64,000 nucleotides of DNA. Source: Vibrio mediterranei. GTDB lineage: Bacteria; Pseudomonadota; Gammaproteobacteria; Enterobacterales; Vibrionaceae. Below are positions 52,149 through 60,920 of this stretch, piece after piece (the stretch's first letter is position 1; every line of letters starts with the position of its first letter). The position numbers and the translations under genes are program-made. Under the pieces are notes generated by a model. The model ran no database searches. It was not told the DNA's origin and worked only from the letters and a program-made list of their open reading frames with translations. The stretch spans positions 124,001 through 188,000 of the forward strand of contig NZ_FLLQ01000007.1 of NCBI RefSeq assembly GCF_900088415.1. The letters are read 5' to 3'.

Positions 52149-52374
52149 ACCCCTAATTTTATTATAGTTAATTAGCGTTCGCGTGTGACGTCGTTCCAAT
52201 ATTCCTACCGAAAAGTAAAAAAATGACGAAATTTCACAAATTTCCGAGACTTTCTGAAAAACGCTTCTAATATTAAAGCAATGTAATCATGTTGTTAAGC
52301 TATTGACACTTTAAAAAGTAAATAGTTTTGTTAATTGCTTTGATATGCATAAATGAAATAAACCAAGGAATGGT
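52149..52374. promoter_or_regulatory. Intergenic region before tssA with GAAATTT dyad
   Basis: 226 bp. Contains GAAATTT-CAC-AAATTTC (52228-52244, perfect 7-bp arms) and a TTGACA at 52303-52308 without a convincing -10 at the right distance. Probably the promoter of the tssA-clpV operon, which has no other comparable gap. Confidence 0.4.
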
Positions 52375-53754
52375 ATGTACAGTTTCGATGACCTATCAGG
52401 CGCTCTATCGGAAGACGCTCCCAGTGGACAATACTTAAAGCTTGATCGCGGCGAATATAGAGCGATAAGAAATGGATATAACACCGCCCTTTCTTCCTTT
52501 AGACAAATGTTAGAAGCTCCAGATGCATTTGCTGACGAAGAAAAGTCTGAACTCAATGAACAAAACTGGCAGCAGTTTAGAGAACAGCTCAACGAAGCAC
52601 TCGGTTCGAAAACAAAAGATACGGAACTTTGGAGCTGGTACATAACTAGCTTGTCATTTGACCGAGAACCTATACCGAAGCTGATTGAAGGTTTTAAGCT
52701 TCTTCAAAACTACATTGACAACTTCTGGGATACCTTGCATCCAACACTGCCTGACAACAAGGTCAAGGCGACGGATGAGTCTGGAAAACAAAAAGAACTG
52801 GTGGAGTTTCGCATCAAACCGTTATCGCAGTTCATCGGTGACGCACCCGAGGCCTCCGCGCTCTTTATGCCCACACAGTTCATTCCTCTTGTTGGTAACA
52901 TCACTTATTCTCGCTATTTCCAAGCAGAACGCAGCGGCACATTGAGTGATCTGCAAAACGAAGCTAACGACGCTTTTAGCCTTGAATGTACCGACTTGAT
53001 TCTCGGCTTAGGGCAATTGGTAGAGCAGGTAAATCAGGTAGAAACTGTGCTTGCAGAACGTTGCCAAAGCCATGACGTCCAAGCGCTCAGCTTTAAATTC
53101 GTCCGTGAAATCTTCGAAAGCCATTTAACGGCACTGCGAACATTAATCGGTAACCAATATAGTCAGTGGCCTCTAGACGATATGAACACTGAAGCAGCTT
53201 CTGGCGAGACTCAATCTCAACCAGATAACTCTGAGCAGTCAGACGCTCACGATAATATAGACTCGGTCAGTTCTAATCCAGATACCGTTAGTATTCCCGA
53301 TGCGACGCCTAATAAAGCATCGGAATCTACACCCCCTATTTCAGCGACAGTTTCAACTATCTCTACACAGCCTCTCACAAGAGACGCCGCTTATAATCAA
53401 TTGAGAACTCTAGCGGACTTCTTTAAGCAAACTGAACCACATAACCCAACTAGTTACCTACTTGAACGGGCAATTGTTTGGGGACAACTACCCTTACCAG
53501 AATTGATGAAAATTCTGGTAGGAAATAATTCCAATGCACTTAATCAAATCGATTCACTGATTGGAATGAATGACGCTCCTATAAACATGGAAAACAGTTC
53601 ACTATCAACTCAGTCTGGTGGTCACTCTCAGCAGTACACAGAGTCTCCTACTAGCAACTCGAATGATGCCGAATCCTCGGCCTCAAACCAATCCAACAAC
53701 AATGAAGTAACTCAAGCTACCGCAAATTCAGACGTTTCTGATTTTGAATGGTAA
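52375..53754 (+). CDS. tssA: T6SS protein TssA
   Basis: 459 residues. ImpA N-terminal domain (YLKLDRGEYRAIRNGYNTAL; residues about 1-130), then a helical region, a low-complexity Ser/Thr/Asp/Pro linker (about 275-340), and a C-terminal VasJ-like part (LLERAIVWGQLPLPELMKIL). It ends in a Ser/Asn/Gln-rich tail. TssA organises baseplate and sheath priming. ATG 52375; first gene of a block leading to clpV. Confidence 0.9.
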   Translation: MYSFDDLSGALSEDAPSGQYLKLDRGEYRAIRNGYNTALSSFRQMLEAPDAFADEEKSELNEQNWQQFREQLNEALGSKTKDTELWSWYITSLSFDREPIPKLIEGFKLLQNYIDNFWDTLHPTLPDNKVKATDESGKQKELVEFRIKPLSQFIGDAPEASALFMPTQFIPLVGNITYSRYFQAERSGTLSDLQNEANDAFSLECTDLILGLGQLVEQVNQVETVLAERCQSHDVQALSFKFVREIFESHLTALRTLIGNQYSQWPLDDMNTEAASGETQSQPDNSEQSDAHDNIDSVSSNPDTVSIPDATPNKASESTPPISATVSTISTQPLTRDAAYNQLRTLADFFKQTEPHNPTSYLLERAIVWGQLPLPELMKILVGNNSNALNQIDSLIGMNDAPINMENSSLSTQSGGHSQQYTESPTSNSNDAESSASNQSNNNEVTQATANSDVSDFEW

Positions 53755-53786
53755 CGGTTTAACGCGATACGCGAAGGAGAAAACTG

Positions 53787-54308
53787 ATGGCTTCTATTTT
53801 TATGAGAATTGACGGAACCAAACCTAAAGGTGCAGCAACCGTTGAGAAAATTGGTGGTAAAGATGGGTTCTTTGCCATTGATAATGTTTCTTGGAGCGCC
53901 GTTCGTGGCGTAGGTATTGATGTAGGTAACGCCAACAATGCTGACCAAGGCATGGTGGCTCTGGGGGAAATCACAATTGGTCGTGGCTGTGATGGTGCCT
54001 CACCTTACCTTACAACTTTCTTATATGCACCAGGTGCTGAAGGTAAAACCATTGAAGTGGTGATGACTAAACCAAATCGCGAAGGTTCTGGTGCTGATCC
54101 ATACCTTATCTTAACGCTGAAAAACGCACGTATGTCTAACTACACAATGACAGGAACAAACGGTTCATTACCAAGTGAGAGCTTTGCGCTTACCTACACC
54201 GAGATTTCAAAAGCTTACTATATCGAGGGAGAAGGCGGAAAAATCGAGAAAGGCCCGGAAGTCGGCTTTGATGCAACTGAAGCGAAAGTCACTTCAACCG
54301 CTAGCTAA
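53787..54308 (+). CDS. hcp: T6SS inner-tube protein Hcp
   Basis: 173 residues, the size of Hcp. Features: FMRIDGTKPKGAATVEKIGG, LGEITIGRGCDGASPYL, ESFALTYTEISKAYY. It stacks as hexameric rings to form the expelled tube. Good SD (CGAAGGAGAA). Placed between tssA and tssB, unusual but coherent. Confidence 0.94.
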   Translation: MASIFMRIDGTKPKGAATVEKIGGKDGFFAIDNVSWSAVRGVGIDVGNANNADQGMVALGEITIGRGCDGASPYLTTFLYAPGAEGKTIEVVMTKPNREGSGADPYLILTLKNARMSNYTMTGTNGSLPSESFALTYTEISKAYYIEGEGGKIEKGPEVGFDATEAKVTSTAS

Positions 54309-54327
54309 TTAATCAAGGAGAGATGTT

Positions 54328-54834
54328 GTGGCACTAAATTCTCAGCACAAACGCGTAAGTAAGAACCGCGTTAGCATCACATATGATGTAGAAACCAATG
54401 GAGCAGTTGAAACAAAAGAGCTGCCTTTTGTTGTGGGTGTAATCGGTGATTATTCTGGTCATAAACAAGACAAAGAAGATGTTGAAGATCGCACATTCTA
54501 TAACCTAGACAAAGATAACTTCGATCATGTTATGAAACGCGTTGGTCCTGAGTTATCCATGAAAGTAGACAATGTTCTTGCCGAAGATGATAGTCAATTT
54601 GAAGCAAGCCTTAAGTTTAATTCTATGAAGGACTTCGAGCCTGAAGCCATCATTGACCAAGTCGAGCCCTTAAAAAAGCTCGTAGAGACTCGCAATCAGT
54701 TGAAGGTACTACTTTCTAAGGCTGATCGCTCTCGTGATCTAGAGAAGTTATTGAAAGAAGTGTTGCAAAGTGCAGACACCATCAACGCCTTATCTCAAGA
54801 ACTTGGTATTGAACAGAAAGGAGCAGAAGAATGA
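54328..54834 (+). CDS. tssB: T6SS sheath small subunit TssB
   Basis: 168 residues, GTG start 54328 with SD AAGGAG. VipA/ImpB family: RVSITYDVETNGAVETKELP, GVIGDYSG, FDHVMKRVGPEL. Partner of TssC in the contractile sheath. Overlaps tssC by 4 bp. Confidence 0.95.
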   Translation: MALNSQHKRVSKNRVSITYDVETNGAVETKELPFVVGVIGDYSGHKQDKEDVEDRTFYNLDKDNFDHVMKRVGPELSMKVDNVLAEDDSQFEASLKFNSMKDFEPEAIIDQVEPLKKLVETRNQLKVLLSKADRSRDLEKLLKEVLQSADTINALSQELGIEQKGAEE

Positions 54835-56309
54835 GCACTGAATCAGACGTACAAGGCCAACCGTCCGCTGAGGAAGGCTCACTGAGTTTCCTTGACAGAG
54901 CGATTGAAGCCACAACACAAACTCCTGCGGATACAACTAAAGAGCTGTTTTCAGTACTTGCTGAACAGGCACTTTCAGGCACCGTAACGTGGGATAAAAA
55001 CTTAACTAAAACTATTGAAAGCGCCATCGGCGAAATCGACAAGAAGCTATCAAAGCAGCTTTCTGCGGTGATGCAACAAGACGACTTTCAAAAGCTTGAA
55101 GGTTCTTGGCGTGGTCTACAAAAACTCGTCAAAGAGAGCGACACTGGGCGTTCATTGAAAATCAAAATGGTTGATTTCTCACAAGATGAATTGCTCGAAC
55201 AATTTGAAGATGCACCAGCGATCGACCGCAGTCCTCTCTTCAACGCCCTGTATCAAGATGAATACGGTACAGCAGGTGGTGAGCCCTACGGCACATTCAT
55301 AGGTGACTATGAGTTCAGCGCAAAAGATGAAGATGTAGCACTTCTTCGTTACATGGGCGAAGTAGCTGCAGCGTGCCACGCTCCATTCATTGCCGCAGCC
55401 AATGCGCAAATGTTTGAGTTCAATGACTTCTCTACATTTGAAGAAGGCAAACCTGTTGCAGCAGGCTTTGACTCTCCTGCATACGCGGCTTGGAACTCGT
55501 TTAGGGAAAGTGATGATGCGCGTTATGTCACTCTGACGCTTCCTCGTACTATGGCACGCTTGCCATATGGACAAAAAGGGCTAAGCACAGACGTCTTTGC
55601 TTATGAAGAGCTGGATGTGGATATGGATGGTAATCCGAATCCGAAGAATAACGATGAACTTGTCTGGTCTAATGCGGCGTATGATCTAGGTCTTAAGATG
55701 ACTCAAGCATTCACTGCATATGGCTGGTGTACTGCTATTCGAGGTCTTGATAACGGCGGTAAAGTAGAAAACCTACCTAACCTAACGTACAAGACTGAGG
55801 CTGGCGATTTAGTCCAGCAATGTCCAACAGAAGTGAATCTCACCGACGAACGAGAGAAAGAACTCAGCGACCTTGGTTTCCTTCCTCTAGTTCATTACAA
55901 GAACACCAACTATGGCGTTTTTATCGGCGGGCAAACTACCCAAAAACCGAAAACCTATACCGATCCGGATGCTACGGCTAACGCTGCTATCTCCGCACGA
56001 CTGCCATACATCATGGCAAGTGGTCGAATTGCCCATTATTTGAAAGTAATGGGACGTGATCGTTTGGGTTCAAACATTGAAGCACCCGATATTCAACGTG
56101 AACTTCAACTTTGGATCGACCAATACACCAACGCCGGCGCGATTGGTAACGATTCTCGAGCTCGTACGCCACTGGCAGAGTCTCGTATTGAAGTGGTTGA
56201 ACAGCCGGGTAAACCTGGGGCTTACTCTGCGATTGCACACCTAAGACCATGGCTTCAACTCGAAGAACTTACCACCTCTGTTCGCATGGTTGCGAAGATT
56301 CCTGGTTAA
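54831..56309 (+). CDS. tssC: T6SS sheath large subunit TssC
   Basis: 492 residues, VipB/ImpC family. Landmarks: FQKLEGSWRGLQKLV, GGEPYGTFIGDYEF, LPRTMARLPYG, YGVFIGGQTTQKPKTY, ASGRIAHYLKV. Forms the sheath with TssB. A hairpin (56318-56342) follows before the second TssC-like gene. Confidence 0.96.
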   Translation: MSTESDVQGQPSAEEGSLSFLDRAIEATTQTPADTTKELFSVLAEQALSGTVTWDKNLTKTIESAIGEIDKKLSKQLSAVMQQDDFQKLEGSWRGLQKLVKESDTGRSLKIKMVDFSQDELLEQFEDAPAIDRSPLFNALYQDEYGTAGGEPYGTFIGDYEFSAKDEDVALLRYMGEVAAACHAPFIAAANAQMFEFNDFSTFEEGKPVAAGFDSPAYAAWNSFRESDDARYVTLTLPRTMARLPYGQKGLSTDVFAYEELDVDMDGNPNPKNNDELVWSNAAYDLGLKMTQAFTAYGWCTAIRGLDNGGKVENLPNLTYKTEAGDLVQQCPTEVNLTDEREKELSDLGFLPLVHYKNTNYGVFIGGQTTQKPKTYTDPDATANAAISARLPYIMASGRIAHYLKVMGRDRLGSNIEAPDIQRELQLWIDQYTNAGAIGNDSRARTPLAESRIEVVEQPGKPGAYSAIAHLRPWLQLEELTTSVRMVAKIPG

Positions 56310-56317
56310 TTGTGATA

Positions 56318-56342
56318 AGCCGCAACCCTTGTGGTTGCGGCT
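56318..56342 (+). promoter_or_regulatory. Hairpin between tssC and the tssC-like gene
   Basis: AGCCGCAACC, loop CTTGT, GGTTGCGGCT: perfect 10-bp stem, 8 bp after the tssC stop. AAATG follows, not a U-tract, so a partial terminator or RNA-stabilising element within the operon. Confidence 0.6.
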
Positions 56343-56365
56343 AAATGCTGCGGTAGTTGATGTAG

Positions 56366-57763
56366 ATGTTTAGTACAGACTGGCAAAAACAATTTAACGC
56401 GCTCGACCCCAAACAAGATTCATACTTGTTTGACGCACTCGCAATGATGGTCGAACTAGCAAAAAAAGAACACCAATACTCTACTTATTCAGCAGAGCGT
56501 ATTATTGCGCAAATTACTCAACTCATTCTTGTCTTAGATGAGCACCTTTCCAAACAAATGGATCTCATTCTGCACAATGACGACTTTCAAGCTCTAGAGG
56601 CTAGTTGGCGTCAAGCGCTTTACCTAGCAACACAACCAGTCAGCAGGCAAAGAACCAAACTCAAAATTCTTGATATGAGCTGGGAAGAGGTATCAAACGA
56701 CCTCAATCAATCATATTCCATCAAACAAACTTTTTTGTTCAATACCATTGGCAATAAAGAACTTAATACGCTAGGTGGACAACCCTTTGGTTGTATCGCC
56801 TTCACACACCCTATTTCCATGGACCTAGACGTCAATAGCGAATTTGACGACATCTACACACTGGGTCTAATTGGTCAACTGGGTGAACAAACTTTATGTA
56901 CCATGCTAGCTTCTCCTGATTCACTTTTTTTTGCCGACTCGGGCGCCGATTGGCTTTCCAATACACAAAGAATAGAAAAGGTCTTAAACGGCCCAGATTA
57001 CACAGCTTGGCAAGCTCTGCGCAAGCAACCTAGTGCTCGTTTTCTTGGCTTAGCGATGCCACGTATCAAATTGCGTCAACCGTACAAAGATCATCGCTGT
57101 GGATTCCTTTATCAAGAAAAAGGCGACACGCTTTGGGGATATGCCAATATTGCTTTCCTATCTACGGTAATGAAGGAACACCATCGTATCGGTTGGTTTG
57201 GCTTCCTAAAAGCTCGTTGGAGTGATAAAGAACAAGGGGCTCTTCTGGCATGGAAACACAAAACATCTGAGCTTACTTACAGCGAATGTGACAGTTATTT
57301 ATTTGGTAGAATCGCTAGCTTTTATTCCAATCAAGGTTTCATCTCTCTCGCAAGAAACGCACTAACAGGCAAGCTCTACTTCTCTGGTAACAATTCAGTG
57401 TGGGCACCATCAGATAGCGATAACGACAAAGTTTTGGCTCAACTACAAACGACACTGATGTGCTGCCGTGTCGCCCATTTTCTCAAAGTTCAAGTGCGTG
57501 AAATGATTGGTAACTTCAGTGATGCGCGAGAATGTGAACAGTTTCTACGAAACTGGATTGAGAAATTCTCCAGTAATGTGAACTACGCCAATGAAGAGAC
57601 CTTGGCAAAATATCCTCTCAGCAAAGCACACATTGCCGTTAACGAGATAGAGTCCCTTCCCGGCCATTTCTCTTGCACGTTACGAATGGTTCCCCAATAT
57701 CAGTTCGACCATTTTAACGGTGAAGTGGTGTTAACTACGGAGCTTGGGGAGGTCAGCCAGTGA
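56366..57763 (+). CDS. Second TssC-family protein (ImpD-type paralog)
   Basis: 465 residues. Aligns along its whole length with the neighbouring TssC: FQALEASWRQALYLA, GGQPFGCIAF, MPRIKLRQPYKD, CRVAHFLKV, ARECEQFLRNWIEKF versus the TssC equivalents. It lacks the TssC VFIGGQTTQKP-type segment (here KLYFSGNNSVWAPS). Some imp-type T6SS loci likewise carry two TssC-family genes (impC and impD, from memory). Role unknown: modified sheath end, priming or baseplate connection are possibilities. SD is weak, start ATG 56366; 3' end overlaps tssE by 4 bp. Confidence 0.85.
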   Translation: MFSTDWQKQFNALDPKQDSYLFDALAMMVELAKKEHQYSTYSAERIIAQITQLILVLDEHLSKQMDLILHNDDFQALEASWRQALYLATQPVSRQRTKLKILDMSWEEVSNDLNQSYSIKQTFLFNTIGNKELNTLGGQPFGCIAFTHPISMDLDVNSEFDDIYTLGLIGQLGEQTLCTMLASPDSLFFADSGADWLSNTQRIEKVLNGPDYTAWQALRKQPSARFLGLAMPRIKLRQPYKDHRCGFLYQEKGDTLWGYANIAFLSTVMKEHHRIGWFGFLKARWSDKEQGALLAWKHKTSELTYSECDSYLFGRIASFYSNQGFISLARNALTGKLYFSGNNSVWAPSDSDNDKVLAQLQTTLMCCRVAHFLKVQVREMIGNFSDARECEQFLRNWIEKFSSNVNYANEETLAKYPLSKAHIAVNEIESLPGHFSCTLRMVPQYQFDHFNGEVVLTTELGEVSQ

Positions 57764-58176
57764 GTTTCTACAATGCTTTTATTCAATCATCTCGCCAAGA
57801 CGATGAGATTGACGATATTCGCTACCATCTGACTCGATTACTAGAGTCTGAAGCACCGTTAATTGCTGTCGAAAACAGTCTTTCTGAGGTCAGACGTTCT
57901 AGCTTTACCTTCGGTATTACTGATGTTCAGCTGCTGACCGCCAACCTCGACCAAACACAGTTAGCAAGAAAAATAGAAACATGGCTTACCACATATGAGC
58001 CGCGATTATCCGATGTTTCTGTGGAGATGTTAGAACGCCGGGAAGGTCAAAACTGTATTCAATTTACCATTGTAGCCAAGCATCTATCTCAGGACGGAGA
58101 ACAAACCCTCGTCTTTGACTCGAAAATAGCGCTTGGTGACTTCAGTGCCAAGATATCAGAGGAAGAATATGACTGA
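57760..58176 (+). CDS. tssE: T6SS baseplate protein TssE (gp25-like)
   Basis: 138 residues from GTG 57760, overlapping the previous gene by 4 bp. gp25-like wedge protein: RYHLTRLLESEAPLIAVEN, SFTFGITDVQLLT; ends near VFDSKIALGDF. Connects sheath and baseplate. Overlaps tssF by 8 bp. Confidence 0.85.
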   Translation: MSFYNAFIQSSRQDDEIDDIRYHLTRLLESEAPLIAVENSLSEVRRSSFTFGITDVQLLTANLDQTQLARKIETWLTTYEPRLSDVSVEMLERREGQNCIQFTIVAKHLSQDGEQTLVFDSKIALGDFSAKISEEEYD

Positions 58177-59929
58177 TCCTTTGCTTCGATATTATGAAAG
58201 AGAGTTAGCTTTAGTAAAGCGTTCCTTAGGGTTCTATGCCGAGGAGCACTCTCATATTGCCTCATTACTCGATATGCATCAGGGGCAAATCGAAGATCCC
58301 AGCCTCGCGCGTTTGCTGGACGGTGTTGCCTTGCTCAACGCTAAAACAGAAATGGCATTGGAGACCCAATATTCGCAAGTTATCGATAGCTTGATAGACG
58401 TGATATACCCTTCCATCAATCAACGAGTTCCAAGTATTGGTTACGCAGAATTGAATGCACCGGATGGTATTACAGAGAGCGCGAATATTCCATTGGGTAG
58501 TCAATTTTCAAATATGATTGGGGAGCAAGAGTGCTTGTTTCAAACGGTTGATAACTTAGCGATCAACCCATTCAGCATAACAGATATTTCAGCAACCACT
58601 GCACCGTTCTCAGTCCATAAGCCAGAAGAGGCAGAACTGGCCAATGCTGCGCTTCAGATTCAATTATCAACGGGAGATGAAGGTGTCTACTTTTCCTCGC
58701 TAGCTTGTTCTGACTTAAACTTCTTTGTAAAAGGTTTTGCTAACAACGCAGACTTATTAGTAGAACTTCTGCTCTCGAACTGTCTCGCAATCTCTCTGTC
58801 AGATCATGAAAACAACACAATTGCAGAGTTGAGTGGCGTGCAACTACAGAGCCGTGTCGGCGATCCTGATTTTAAGTTTTTACCCGCAAAAGGTAATCAG
58901 TTTGATGGCTTTCAAATCATAAGAGAGTTTTTCTTATTCAAAGAAAAGCGACAGTTTTTCATTATAAGAAATTTCGCTAGCGCTATTAGCAAAGTTAATG
59001 ACCATCAATGTACTTTGAATATCTTCCTGAATGACATTCCTTCTGAGTTTTTGCGTTTATTTGATACCGACGTCATTCGTCTAAATGTTGTGCCCGTAAT
59101 TAATACTTTCGAGCACATAAGCGAACCGATTACTGTCGATGGGCGTCGCCTCGCTTATCCTATTCAACCTAACAGTGGCAATGACTCTGTCATCGACATC
59201 ATCAAGATCCAATCAGTCAAACAAATCACTGCATACGGAGATGTCGAACTGGTGCCTGTTCTAGGGGACAAATACAAACACAGCAAAAAGACACACGGTA
59301 CAAGTACTGCCTATTGGGAAGCGAAAATGAACTTAGAGCGACAGTTTGAAGTCGTCGTTTCAGAGTCTCTTTATCAATCGGAAAATGCCACGCTAATTGC
59401 ACGTTTATTGTGCTGCAATGACAAACTGGCCTGTAGTGCGTCTGGTGAGCTTGAATGCCGAGAGAGCATTGATCTCCCCGGAGTCATGACCCTGATGTAC
59501 CCGCCATCCGCGCCGCAAGATGTACAAAATAGTGAAAAGTCATTAAGCCAGCTGATTGGGCTTTTAACATGTAACTTTAACTCCTTGCTGCAAAGCGATG
59601 ATCCCGCATCCATGCTAAAAGGAATTTTTAAGCTATTCGCTCATGATGCCAAAAACCTCGATGAAATTAACACCATCAACAATGTGAAATTCCAAACGCA
59701 AGTCTCTACCCTGCGAGTTCACAATAAAAATGTATTTGTCCCGGGTACAGAAATCACGGTAGAGCTCAACTCTGAGATGCCCTATCACTCGTTCTCAATA
59801 GTCATGAACGAGTTTTTCAAACAATTCTGCAGCTTTGACCGCTATGTACAACTTAGTGTCAATCTATATGGTAAGCCGCAAAGCGGCCTCTGTTTCGCGA
59901 AAGTTCACGGGAACCAGCTATGTCTTTAA
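58169..59929 (+). CDS. tssF: T6SS baseplate protein TssF
   Basis: 586 residues from ATG 58169 (SD GAGGAAGA), inside the tssE end; an earlier in-frame ATG at 58133 is less likely. TssF landmarks: DPLLRYYERELALVKR at the start, DPSLARLLDGVALLNAKTE near 40-60, FDTDVIRLNVVPVINTF, then a C-terminal part (PYHSFSIVMNEFFKQFCSFD). Forms the baseplate wedge with TssG and TssE. Confidence 0.92.
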   Translation: MTDPLLRYYERELALVKRSLGFYAEEHSHIASLLDMHQGQIEDPSLARLLDGVALLNAKTEMALETQYSQVIDSLIDVIYPSINQRVPSIGYAELNAPDGITESANIPLGSQFSNMIGEQECLFQTVDNLAINPFSITDISATTAPFSVHKPEEAELANAALQIQLSTGDEGVYFSSLACSDLNFFVKGFANNADLLVELLLSNCLAISLSDHENNTIAELSGVQLQSRVGDPDFKFLPAKGNQFDGFQIIREFFLFKEKRQFFIIRNFASAISKVNDHQCTLNIFLNDIPSEFLRLFDTDVIRLNVVPVINTFEHISEPITVDGRRLAYPIQPNSGNDSVIDIIKIQSVKQITAYGDVELVPVLGDKYKHSKKTHGTSTAYWEAKMNLERQFEVVVSESLYQSENATLIARLLCCNDKLACSASGELECRESIDLPGVMTLMYPPSAPQDVQNSEKSLSQLIGLLTCNFNSLLQSDDPASMLKGIFKLFAHDAKNLDEINTINNVKFQTQVSTLRVHNKNVFVPGTEITVELNSEMPYHSFSIVMNEFFKQFCSFDRYVQLSVNLYGKPQSGLCFAKVHGNQLCL

Positions 59930-60876
59930 ACCTGTCTAGTTCACCTATGAACAGTCTCTGCAATCAGCCCGATGATTTTGAGTTTGCTCAAGCTATTCGT
60001 GTTCTTCAATCGTATTGTTCTGACAATCATCAGAACCGGACTCGATTGAAACTAGAATCAGAAGTCATTCCCAGTGGAGATTTAAATGACATTAGTCAGA
60101 TAGAAGTTACCAATAGACAAATACGTTTATCTATCGCAAAGACGGCTTTGTCCGGTGTATATGGTGTCATCCCTGATTACATCTATGAAGAATTGCTTGA
60201 AGCACTACATCAGGAAGACGAAGGATTAAAAGCCTTTCTTGATGTCTTCAACCAACGTCAATTTGAGCTTACTTACAAACAAGAGACACGCGCTTGGTTA
60301 CTGCTTCAAAATGAGCAAAACAATAAGTTAAGTAACACGCTTTATCATTTGTCAGGATTGGAAAATAGCAATCGTCATTTGATTCAATATACCATGCTGC
60401 TCGGTCAAAATAGCAGAAACATTCGTACGTTAGAGCAACTATTAAACGACTACTACGAACTAAAGATATCGGTACAAGTCACCCCATATGAGACTCGAAA
60501 GCTACCTGAAGCCGCAACTAGCAATATTGGTAAATCTGTTAAGTCTAGGAAAAACAATAAATTAGGACACGGTTTATTAATAGGAAGTCGCTGTGATGTA
60601 CCTAGTGCCAGCATTAAAGTTTATATCGAGCCTCAGAATAGACGCGAAGTCGAACAGCTCAAACGGGGTTCAAGATTAGCAAACGATGTGAAGTCAACGG
60701 TTCAACATTATCTCAAAGATGATACTCCAGTAACGATCTATCTACTCATTCTTAGGCAGCATCTAAATGCACCAGTTCTTAGCTCCAACGCTTTAAGCTC
60801 TGCGAAACTGGGAGAAGTCGACTGCTTAGCTCCTGAGCGTTTTCCACAATCCAAGGTACGAATAAGGCTACGCTGA
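59920..60876 (+). CDS. tssG: T6SS baseplate protein TssG
   Basis: 318 residues from ATG 59920, overlapping tssF by 10 bp. TssG (gp53-like): DDFEFAQAIRVLQSYC near 18-33, GVYGVIPDYIYEELLEALHQ (about 78-97), then YTMLLGQNSRNIRTLEQLL. Wedge partner of TssF. Confidence 0.9.
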   Translation: MSLNLSSSPMNSLCNQPDDFEFAQAIRVLQSYCSDNHQNRTRLKLESEVIPSGDLNDISQIEVTNRQIRLSIAKTALSGVYGVIPDYIYEELLEALHQEDEGLKAFLDVFNQRQFELTYKQETRAWLLLQNEQNNKLSNTLYHLSGLENSNRHLIQYTMLLGQNSRNIRTLEQLLNDYYELKISVQVTPYETRKLPEAATSNIGKSVKSRKNNKLGHGLLIGSRCDVPSASIKVYIEPQNRREVEQLKRGSRLANDVKSTVQHYLKDDTPVTIYLLILRQHLNAPVLSSNALSSAKLGEVDCLAPERFPQSKVRIRLR

Positions 60877-60920
60877 TCTAGCTTTATGACTCTAGGGATA
60901 TCAAAAAAGGGAATTTATAC

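Noticed and set aside
52303..52331. Sigma-70 promoter for tssA from TTGACA at 52303
   Set aside because: No good -10 hexamer at 16-18 bp; left as part of the intergenic description.
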